From the IMG/VR virus record IMGVR_UViG_3300027898_000032, positions 1 to 30,917 of that record: a stretch of 30,917 bases of DNA; one strand, written 5' to 3'. A model generated the notes under the pieces. It was not told the origin of the DNA and searched no databases. It saw only the letters and a program-made list of their open reading frames with translations. Shown piece after piece: positions 16,974 to 25,122 of this stretch; positions within the stretch are counted from its first letter, which is position 1; each line of letters opens with the position of its first letter. The position numbers were made by a program, and so were the translations under genes. The DNA is from a virus.

Positions 16974-19900
16974 TGGCTGGTCCGAACGAGCTCACCGACG
17001 AGATCCAAGACCGAATCCGCATCGCCCCACAGGGTGCGGAGTCGTATCCGGGTATCCCGCCGCGCCGCACTGACGTGATGGCGCAGGCGCGCGGTATGGC
17101 GCAGCGCGCGCAGTTCGCTCCCCTGCCGCCCGAAGTGGACGTCCCGATGCCGGCTCCCGAGCATGGCGTCATGTCGGGTCTCTGGCACGCCGCCAAGTCC
17201 GGCCTGTACGGGCTGGGCTCAGAGGTCGCCGGTGCGGGCGAGTATGCGTCGCGCCAGCTTGGCGCTCCTGCCGCAGTAACCGGCACGTTTGAGGGCATCC
17301 GCTCCAACGCGGATGACGCGGCCAAGGCCGAGATGCAGAAGCTGTATCCGGAGGAGCAGGATATGCTTCACCGCAGCATTTTCTCGCTCGACCCCCACAA
17401 CACGATCTGGCAGGGCGGCCCCAGTCAGGTCGCGCACTCGATCGCCTTGCAGTTTGCGCAGGCGGCCCCCAGCCAGCTTCTCTACATGCTCCCCGCCGCG
17501 CGCCTGATGAAGGCGGGCATGACTGGCCGCGCCTTGACCTATATCGGCGCCACGCAGGCTGGCATGTCGATCGGCGACGTCCAAAACAACCTTGCCGACG
17601 ACATCGAGAAGATGCCGGAAGGTACGCTGCGCCAGCAGTCGCCGCACTACAACGACCTTCTACAGCAGGGGTTGGACCCGACCGCCGCCCGCCAGCGGCT
17701 TATTCAGGACACGCAGGGCGCGGCTCCGCTGGTCGCCGGTATCGTCGCCGGCGCCATCGGCGCGACCGCCGGTCGCTACATGACCCCGGTCCTGACGGGG
17801 CAGGGTGGCGGGCTCGCGCGCCGCGCGCTAACCGGCGCCGTTGACCAAGGCCTGCAGATGGGTGGCGTCAATGCCGTCCAGAAGCTGGCGACCGACACCG
17901 CGGCCCAGACCTACGACAAATCGCAGGCCCCGTCTTTCGAACGCACCATGCAGGCGGCGGGCGAGGGCGCGGCGGGCGGAGCCCTGTTCGGCGCTGCGTT
18001 CGGTGTCGCACACACTAGCGGCGCGCACGAGGGGCAGCGGCCCCCATCGTCGGCCGATGGCGTGCCCGAGACGCACCAGCAGATGGGTCCGGAGGAGCCG
18101 GCCCAGAGCGCGTTCGACCGGCACCTGTCGAATACCGAGCAGCCGACCAACCCGCGCTGGCGCGGCGCGGACGCCGAGCGCGCCAACGAGCCGCCCTACA
18201 ACCCGTTCGATGGCGGCGTGCAGGGCAGCCTGAATTTCGGCGAGTCGGGCAGCCAGCACTCCCCGTTCGGCCAGACGCACGATAGGCAGGTCGACTCCGG
18301 TCCCAACGAAGCCGTAGCCAATGGCGTGAACCAGCAGGGCGTCAAGACGGACGTCGAGGCTGCGATCCGCGCGCACTTCCCGGACAACATGACGGCCGAT
18401 ATGTTCGACCAGCCGCAGCCGCAGGGTCCTGACCTGTCGGGCCCGGGCGGGCAGGACATGATGCAGGTCCACCAGCGGATGGACCAGATGCCGCTGCAGG
18501 GCGGCGGGATGAACGAGCCGCAGCGTCCGCCGTACGTCTCCAACGTGCGTGGCTTCACGATGGAGCCGAGCCAGATGGAGATGCCGCTGCGCGAGCGCCG
18601 GCAGCCGGAAGTCAGCCCGTACGAGGAAAACTATCAGGGCAACCCGGGCACCGGGGAGCCGGCCAACGCCGGGATCAATCCGCTGAACCCGCAGGTCGCT
18701 GGCGGGCGCCGCGGCGCCGCGCGCGAGATGACGCCGAGCGAAATGAAGCGCCGGCCGGAGATCCCGTACCCCGAGCAGCCGGACGTCTCGACGCACGTCG
18801 ACGGGCCGGACCAGCAGGATATGTTCGGCCCGCGCGTCAAGGAGCGCCTGCCGGGTGCCCAGCGCATCCGCGACGAGCTCGAGGCTCGCCGTGCGCAGCG
18901 CCGCGACCTAAGCAAGGCGACGGAAGCCGCTGGCGCCGAGCCGTCGGACACGTTCGGCGAAAACCGGGTTAACCGGCCGCGCGCGGAAGCTGCGTCCGAG
19001 CTGATCGACAAGGCCCGCGGGCAGCACGTCGCCGAGCAGGAGCGCGCCACGTGGACCCGCATCGACGAGAACGGCAAGCGGGTCGAGGAGCATATCCCCG
19101 ACCCCAAGGACATTACGTTCGACGACCCGAAGATCGCCGAGCGCTATCAGGAGCTGCACGACCGGATGGCGGGGCAGGCCATCATGGCGAATCAGGGCGA
19201 CACCGTCGCCGATCGTCGTAAGGCCAAGGTCGAGATGGGGCGCACCGCGCGCAAGATCGCCGTGTTCCTCGCGCGCGAGGACTCGTCGATGAATTCGCGC
19301 AAGCTGGGTCGCGTCGCGGTGCACTACTCGCCCGAGACCGTCCGCGAGCTGGCGACCCGGGAACGCGACGAAGGCTCGCCGGTGGAAGCCAACCCGCGCG
19401 TCGATGCGACGTCGATACCGCGCGAGCGGATCGAGGGCAGTGTCGGGCGCATGTCGAACGAAGAGTTGGACGACGCGTTTCGGCAGGCTGCCGAGCATAT
19501 CTCCGAAGCCGAGGGCGGCAAGCGCACTGCTGAGCAGATCATGCAGCGCGAAGGCAAGAGCCGGTCGGTCCGCGAGAAGTTCGTCGCCCGCTACGTGCGC
19601 GATCAGGAAGAGGTCGCGGCGCGCGGCAACGTGGACAAGAACGTCCGCAGCAAGCCGATCGCCCTGAGTCCGCGCAAGCCCCTGAGCGCCGAGGAAGCCG
19701 CCCGCAACCGTGCCGTCCGCGGCATGACGCAGGAGGAAAAGGCTCGCTTCAAGGCCGCCGGTATTGACGTCTCGCCAAAGACCGCGCAGAAGGAGCTGGG
19801 CGCCGAGTCCCTGCTCAAGACCGTGATGACGCGTACCGAGATGGAGGAGTCGGCCGCCAAGAAGGCGGAGCGCTTCGCCGCGCGCGACAAGCACGCCGCC

Positions 19901-22900
19901 GGATTGGAGAGCTCGGTCCGGATGGCCGACCGCATCCACGCGGATCTGGCCAAGGAGCAGAGCTACGCACGCCGCGGCGGCGACAAGGTCAGCGTGCCGA
20001 CCGCACGCGAGTACCTGCGCCAGCTCAAGCAGTACGGTGTAGCCCTACGGGATACAGGCCTGCGCACGGCGGACACGCTGCGCGACGCCGAGCGTCTGAA
20101 CAAGTTCATGACCGACCTCGCGAAAATGGATCCGAAAAAGCAGGCCGCCCTGCTGCACGACACTTTTCGCGCCGAGCGCCGGATGCAGGACGTAGCCGCC
20201 GGCATCGCCGATCCGACCCGCCCGGCGGGCGAGCGTCCGTCAATCGCGCAGCTCAACAAACTGCGCGACATCCGCAACCGCGAGGTAGAGCCGCGCCGGC
20301 TGGTGCACACCGAGGCACCGGCGATGATCCCGCGCGAGGAGGCGGCCGACAAGCCCCTGCCGACCGTTCCGCTACGCGGCAAGCCGGTCATGCAGGTCAA
20401 GCTGGGCACGGGCCGCGACCCCACGTCTCCGACCGCGATCGTAGAAGGCCTGCGCGACGCCGGCGTCAAAGTACCCAGCGACTTGATGCGTATGGTGCAG
20501 AGCAGCCGGCTTCCGCTGAGCCGCCTGTACCGGGAGATCCAGTCGTTCATCGGCTCGCAGGGACACGAGATGATGGGCTATCGCGAGAAAGGTCGCGTCA
20601 AGCCGATCAATCTGGAGCGTCTGGCGACGGCTGCCGAGGACCGCGAGGGCGCCGTGCGCGACCTCGAGATGCAGTACCACCCGGCGTTCCAAGCCGAGAC
20701 GCAGCTGGCGCACCGCACCGCCGCGCGCGAGATCGCGGGCCTGCTGGAGAACCACCTGCAGGGCGGCCGTCGGCCGGGCATCAGCGACATCGCCGATATC
20801 GCAATGAAACACCTGCCGGAGAATTCGCCCTACCTGCAGGCGTTCCGCGCCTTGAAGAATGTCGGCTCCACGGCCAGCGTCGAGTACGCGCCGCGCAGCG
20901 AGTTCCGCCTGCAGAACTCACTGGGCAACACGCACTTCAGCGACGCCGCGCCGCGCATCACGCTCAACCGTGCCGAGTTCGAGCGCATCCGGTCGCAGGG
21001 GGAAGACCCGGCAACCGTGTTCATTCATGCGCTGGCGCACGAGGGCATGCACGTCGCAACGATGAAGGCGATCATGGAGAATCGCTCGCTGCGCAACGAG
21101 CTGGCGTATCTGCGACAGAAGGCGCAGATCATCCTTGGCGACGAGGCGGGCCACTACGGCCTGTCGGAAATCCACAACGACCCGCACGGCATCAAGGGCG
21201 TGGCGGAGTTCGTGGCCGAGGCATTCTCCAATCCGGAGTTCCAGAACGCCCTGCGCGGAATCAAGCTGCCGGAGACGAAGCTGACCCTGTGGCAGCACTT
21301 CAAGAATTTCCTGACGAAGATTTTTGGTGGCACGCCGGAAGGCCCCGGCCCAAAGAACATGCTGGAGCAGGTGCTGTCCAAGCGTGGCGACCTGATGAGC
21401 GGCGAGAATTACTACCGCCGTACCGCGGGCAGTAAGATGACGCTCAACCTTGAGCACCGCCTCGACCCGGAGTCGGAGCGCAACGTCGGTAACCTGCTGG
21501 ACCGCTCGCTCGGCAGCCTGCGGCAGGAAGGCGAGGTACGCGCGCGCGTGGCGGACGCCGGCGAGCACGTCTCCAACGCCGCCCTGTCGCTGACCGCTCC
21601 GCGCCAGATGCAGGACGCGTTCTCCAAGTACTTCGAGCGCGGCGACGGCACGAACCCGTACCGCGAATACTTCGACACGTTCTTCCGTCGCAACGCGGAC
21701 AACAACGCGATGATGGAGAAGGTCGGCCACCTTTCCAACCGCTGGTCCAACCTCGCGGACAAGCACGGCATTGACGCGGCGCACGACCTGTCGAAGCTGA
21801 TGCACGACTCGACGCTGTACCAGATCCATCCGGACCTGCCGCTCAAGGACAAGCTGAACGAGCACCTGAAGAGCCCCGAGCAGCAGGAGCGCTGGAAGGA
21901 GCTGTCGGATAAGTTCAAGTCACTGGACCCGGAGCTGCAGCAGCACTACGCGACGACGCGCGACTATTATGCGCGCTCGCAGAAGGCGCAGACGGACCTG
22001 ACGATCCAGAACATGCTTCACGGCCTGATGACGCACGGCGAGGACGCCGAGATGTCGTCCAAGGAGTTCGACCGCAAGTACCCGGCCGCGGAAATCCGCC
22101 GGCTGGGGCTCGACACGGTCGAGGGCCTGAAGAAGGAGTTCGGCGACAAGATCGACGACACCAGTGCCAAGCTGGTTGCTGGCGTGCGCAACTCAGACGA
22201 GAGTCGCCGCGGCCCGTACTTTCCCCTGACCCGCCACGGTGACTTCATCGTTACCGCGACGCGCCCGGTGGAGTCGAAAACGTTCACGGACGGCAAGGGC
22301 GCATACGCCTACAAGCAGGAGATGCGCGCAAAGGACCCGACGTATGCCTTCCGGCAGACGACGGACGATAACGGCGTGGCAACGGTCACCACCCTCGAAC
22401 GCGAAGTTCGGATGGCGGAGGACAAGGTTATGGCTCGCCAGCACCAACGGGAGCTGGGTGAGAAATATGGCCAAGAAAACGTCTCGCCGGTCCAACTCCG
22501 CAAAGACCTCTACTCGGCAAAGAACGGCCTCGGCGAAACCGGCGCCGCCATCAACCGCATACTTGAAACGCTCGATGGTAATCCAGCCGCTCAGAATGCG
22601 GTCAAGGACTTTTATCTTCGCTCACTATCAGAACAGTCTTTTCGAAAGCGAGAGCTGTCTCGATCCAGTGTTCGAGGCGTCGATGTCGAGAACCAACACC
22701 GCGCGTTCGTCCAATACGGTCGCAGTGCCTCCTACTATCTGTCTCAGCTGGAACATGGACGAGCTCTTGCTAATGCCATGGGCGAAGTTCAGCGAATGGT
22801 GGATGAGCACACGGACGAGTCCCGCATTTCCGCTACGCGATTGGGTGCAATTGCGCGCGAGATCCAGCTACGTGATCAGATTTCGCGGACGCCGTACGAA

Positions 22901-24568
22901 GTGAATAAGCTGGCCAAGGCGGCTACGAATTTCACCCAGTTCGCCATGATGACGTCGGTCTCGCACTGGTTCGTCCGCGGCTCGCAGCCCTACATGCTCT
23001 CGGTGCCATGGCTAGCCGCACGGCATGGGTTGGGCAATTCGATGGGTGCCATGGCCCGTGCGCAGAAGCTGATTGCCTCGCCCCTTATCCGGGAGTCGGT
23101 GCAGTCGGCCGCGGGCCTACGTACCTTGTTCGCCAGTTCGCGCGAGGCAGCGCGCGCGTCTGCCGAAAAGACCTACACCGTGCTCGATCAGGTCATCGAC
23201 CACATCAAGTCGTCGGGCGACAAGAACGCCGACAACTACGTGTCGATGCTCCACGACCTGCGCGACAACGGCATCATCGACATGTCGATGGCGACCGAGC
23301 TGAAAGACATTGCGCAGGGTAAGGACGGCTCGCTGACCGCCCGCGTACTGGACTCGAGCCGAGCCATGCTGCATCTCGTCGAGGTGAACAACCGCGCCAT
23401 GACGGCCGTGGCTGCCTACGACCTCGCCAAGGCGAAAGGCGCGGCGCACGAGGAGGCGATCAAGTTCGCCCGCGATGCGGTTGCGGTCACTCATAACGAC
23501 TATTCGTACGGCAACACGCCACGCGCGTTCATGGCCCAGCAGGGCCTGCTCGGCGGCGCGCGTGCCGCGATGACGCAGTTCATGCGCTACCCGCAGCACG
23601 TCTACGCGATGCTCATCGACTCATACGCCAAGGCGTTCCATGGCGCAAGCCCGGAGGAGAAGCGTGTCGGCTTTAAAACACTGGCTGGTATCTTGGGCAC
23701 GCACCTTGCGGTCGGCGGTATGCTCGGCGTCGCGATCCAGCCGATCAAGTGGGCGACTGGTCTTGCGGCTTACGCGGCGTCGGCTGCTGGCGCGACCGAC
23801 GAGCCCTACAGTTTCGCAAACGCGTTCTCGGGGGACGCATACAATCGACTGATGTCGGAGGCGACCAATGAGCTATTCGGTAGTGAAGTGGGCGAGCTGG
23901 CTGCAAAGGGACTCCCTGCTGCTCTGGGCGGTGATCTTTCTCAGCGCATGGCGCTAGGCACGATTTATTTCGGCCGCCTCAAGACTGACAGCAACGCGTC
24001 GATCATCGGCTCCCTGATGGAGACGTTTGGCGGCCCGTGGCTGTCGCAGTTGGAGAACACGGCCGACGGCTTTTCGAAATTCAAGGAAGGCAAGTACGCC
24101 GAGGCCGTCGAGAAGATGTCCCCCCATATCATCCGCGACATCGTGGAAGCGGGACGCATCAGCCAGACCGGTCTTACCAACAACGCGGGCAACGTGCTTA
24201 TCCCGGCCAAGGACATCAGCCCGGGCGAGCTGTTCGCTCGTTCAATTGGCATCCAGCCGGAGAAGTTCTCCAACGCGATGACCCGCTACAGCACCGAGAG
24301 CGACATCGCCCGGCAGCTCCAGCAGGAGAAGTCGAGCATTATCAAGCGCGCCGCTAACGCAACCACGCCAGAAGATCAAGCGGCGGCGCGGACTGAGATG
24401 CGGGAATTCACGAAAAAGAACCCGGGGTATCCCATTGCGTATTCCGACGTGCTAAAGTTGCGCACACAGAAGGCCCAGCAGGACCTTGAAATCCAACAGT
24501 ACGGCGCCAAAGTAAAGGGTCGGACTGCTGCACAACTTAGCCAGTACGGAGCCCCGTATACGTCATGA
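16970..24568 (+). CDS. Giant polyvalent virion protein with zincin motif and PLxRFG/LPD38-like regions
   Basis: This protein has 2,532 residues, a quarter of the window. There are two ATGs (16970 and 16973) behind TAGGAG at 16961-16966; spacing favours the second. Residues about 145-350 hold Gly/Ala-rich hydrophobic helices (PLVAGIVAGAIGATAGRY) suited to membrane insertion. About 350-1150 is long, charged and helical. His1357-Glu-Gly-Met-His1361 is a zincin HExxH motif, and Glu1413/Glu1417 in EFVAEAF are candidate third ligands. PLTRHG at 1752-1757 is a variant of the PLxRFG motif. Residues about 2140-2275 resemble LPD38 regions of polyvalent phage proteins, with MAQQGLLGGARAAMTQFMRY and a hydrophobic Gly/Ala stretch. 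It is probably injected with the DNA, forming a channel and carrying a protease-like domain into the cell. The domain assignments come from motif recognition only. Confidence 0.75.
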   Translation: MMAGPNELTDEIQDRIRIAPQGAESYPGIPPRRTDVMAQARGMAQRAQFAPLPPEVDVPMPAPEHGVMSGLWHAAKSGLYGLGSEVAGAGEYASRQLGAPAAVTGTFEGIRSNADDAAKAEMQKLYPEEQDMLHRSIFSLDPHNTIWQGGPSQVAHSIALQFAQAAPSQLLYMLPAARLMKAGMTGRALTYIGATQAGMSIGDVQNNLADDIEKMPEGTLRQQSPHYNDLLQQGLDPTAARQRLIQDTQGAAPLVAGIVAGAIGATAGRYMTPVLTGQGGGLARRALTGAVDQGLQMGGVNAVQKLATDTAAQTYDKSQAPSFERTMQAAGEGAAGGALFGAAFGVAHTSGAHEGQRPPSSADGVPETHQQMGPEEPAQSAFDRHLSNTEQPTNPRWRGADAERANEPPYNPFDGGVQGSLNFGESGSQHSPFGQTHDRQVDSGPNEAVANGVNQQGVKTDVEAAIRAHFPDNMTADMFDQPQPQGPDLSGPGGQDMMQVHQRMDQMPLQGGGMNEPQRPPYVSNVRGFTMEPSQMEMPLRERRQPEVSPYEENYQGNPGTGEPANAGINPLNPQVAGGRRGAAREMTPSEMKRRPEIPYPEQPDVSTHVDGPDQQDMFGPRVKERLPGAQRIRDELEARRAQRRDLSKATEAAGAEPSDTFGENRVNRPRAEAASELIDKARGQHVAEQERATWTRIDENGKRVEEHIPDPKDITFDDPKIAERYQELHDRMAGQAIMANQGDTVADRRKAKVEMGRTARKIAVFLAREDSSMNSRKLGRVAVHYSPETVRELATRERDEGSPVEANPRVDATSIPRERIEGSVGRMSNEELDDAFRQAAEHISEAEGGKRTAEQIMQREGKSRSVREKFVARYVRDQEEVAARGNVDKNVRSKPIALSPRKPLSAEEAARNRAVRGMTQEEKARFKAAGIDVSPKTAQKELGAESLLKTVMTRTEMEESAAKKAERFAARDKHAAGLESSVRMADRIHADLAKEQSYARRGGDKVSVPTAREYLRQLKQYGVALRDTGLRTADTLRDAERLNKFMTDLAKMDPKKQAALLHDTFRAERRMQDVAAGIADPTRPAGERPSIAQLNKLRDIRNREVEPRRLVHTEAPAMIPREEAADKPLPTVPLRGKPVMQVKLGTGRDPTSPTAIVEGLRDAGVKVPSDLMRMVQSSRLPLSRLYREIQSFIGSQGHEMMGYREKGRVKPINLERLATAAEDREGAVRDLEMQYHPAFQAETQLAHRTAAREIAGLLENHLQGGRRPGISDIADIAMKHLPENSPYLQAFRALKNVGSTASVEYAPRSEFRLQNSLGNTHFSDAAPRITLNRAEFERIRSQGEDPATVFIHALAHEGMHVATMKAIMENRSLRNELAYLRQKAQIILGDEAGHYGLSEIHNDPHGIKGVAEFVAEAFSNPEFQNALRGIKLPETKLTLWQHFKNFLTKIFGGTPEGPGPKNMLEQVLSKRGDLMSGENYYRRTAGSKMTLNLEHRLDPESERNVGNLLDRSLGSLRQEGEVRARVADAGEHVSNAALSLTAPRQMQDAFSKYFERGDGTNPYREYFDTFFRRNADNNAMMEKVGHLSNRWSNLADKHGIDAAHDLSKLMHDSTLYQIHPDLPLKDKLNEHLKSPEQQERWKELSDKFKSLDPELQQHYATTRDYYARSQKAQTDLTIQNMLHGLMTHGEDAEMSSKEFDRKYPAAEIRRLGLDTVEGLKKEFGDKIDDTSAKLVAGVRNSDESRRGPYFPLTRHGDFIVTATRPVESKTFTDGKGAYAYKQEMRAKDPTYAFRQTTDDNGVATVTTLEREVRMAEDKVMARQHQRELGEKYGQENVSPVQLRKDLYSAKNGLGETGAAINRILETLDGNPAAQNAVKDFYLRSLSEQSFRKRELSRSSVRGVDVENQHRAFVQYGRSASYYLSQLEHGRALANAMGEVQRMVDEHTDESRISATRLGAIAREIQLRDQISRTPYEVNKLAKAATNFTQFAMMTSVSHWFVRGSQPYMLSVPWLAARHGLGNSMGAMARAQKLIASPLIRESVQSAAGLRTLFASSREAARASAEKTYTVLDQVIDHIKSSGDKNADNYVSMLHDLRDNGIIDMSMATELKDIAQGKDGSLTARVLDSSRAMLHLVEVNNRAMTAVAAYDLAKAKGAAHEEAIKFARDAVAVTHNDYSYGNTPRAFMAQQGLLGGARAAMTQFMRYPQHVYAMLIDSYAKAFHGASPEEKRVGFKTLAGILGTHLAVGGMLGVAIQPIKWATGLAAYAASAAGATDEPYSFANAFSGDAYNRLMSEATNELFGSEVGELAAKGLPAALGGDLSQRMALGTIYFGRLKTDSNASIIGSLMETFGGPWLSQLENTADGFSKFKEGKYAEAVEKMSPHIIRDIVEAGRISQTGLTNNAGNVLIPAKDISPGELFARSIGIQPEKFSNAMTRYSTESDIARQLQQEKSSIIKRAANATTPEDQAAARTEMREFTKKNPGYPIAYSDVLKLRTQKAQQDLEIQQYGAKVKGRTAAQLSQYGAPYTS

Positions 24569-25122
24569 CAACCATTGCCTACCGCAACGGGATTTTGGCT
24601 GCTGATTCACAAGTGACAGTGTCTTCTGAAGCCGGGGGTGACCGCACATTCCAGTGCGAGAAGCTGTTTCGCAAGATGATCCCCGGCCCCGACGGCTCCG
24701 TCGAGGAAGTAATCTTCGCAACCGCCGGTGACAGCACCAGCGGCATGGTGTTTGTTGACTGGTACGGTTCGGGCCACGAGGCTCCCATCCAGCAATTCAT
24801 CGCGGCCAATGCCGATTTCACCGTGCTCGTTCTGCGCAAGGACGGCCTGTGGGAATACGACGCGTGGTGCCGCGGCATGCAGATCAAAGACGAGTTCTAC
24901 GCCATTGGCTCGGGCAGTAAGCTGGCCCTTGGAGCCTTGGAGATGGGGGCCGGCGCCCTGAAGGCGGTTGAAATCGCCGCGCGCCGCGACCCCTACACCG
25001 CGGGACCGTTCACAACTATGAGGTTGAAGAATGTCAAAACGAAACCCGCCGTGCCCAAAGTGCGGAAAGCCGATGACCCCAAGCGGGCCGACTCCGACGG
25101 GAAGGGTCCGGTGGCTGTGTAG
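24565..25122 (+). CDS. Ntn hydrolase, HslV/proteasome-beta-like
   Basis: This 185-residue protein begins MTTIAYRNGILAADSQVT. The N-terminal Thr exposed by Met removal, Asp14 and Lys33 (in CEKLF) match the order and spacing class of the HslV/proteasome-beta active site (Thr1, Asp17, Lys33). The later elements also fit: VIFATAGD, YAIGSGSKLALGAL (the Gly-rich loop), and KAVEIAARRDPYTAGPFTTM as the usual C-terminal helix and strand. The last 30 or so residues are a basic extension that runs over the start of the next gene. The partner ATPase is unknown; no HslU-like gene is in the window. Possible roles are cleavage of a virion or host protein. It overlaps the giant gene by ATGA. Confidence 0.75.
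   Translation: MTTIAYRNGILAADSQVTVSSEAGGDRTFQCEKLFRKMIPGPDGSVEEVIFATAGDSTSGMVFVDWYGSGHEAPIQQFIAANADFTVLVLRKDGLWEYDAWCRGMQIKDEFYAIGSGSKLALGALEMGAGALKAVEIAARRDPYTAGPFTTMRLKNVKTKPAVPKVRKADDPKRADSDGKGPVAV

Noticed and set aside
22239-22904. 221-codon + strand frame inside the giant gene
   Set aside because: It is Arg/Ser/Thr-rich with no motif and overlaps conserved giant-protein sequence; it is open because of the unusual codon patch there.
16970-24568. Possibility that the giant protein is an N4-type virion RNA polymerase
   Set aside because: No polymerase palm or finger motifs were seen; composition and motifs fit a polyvalent/PLxRFG virion protein instead.
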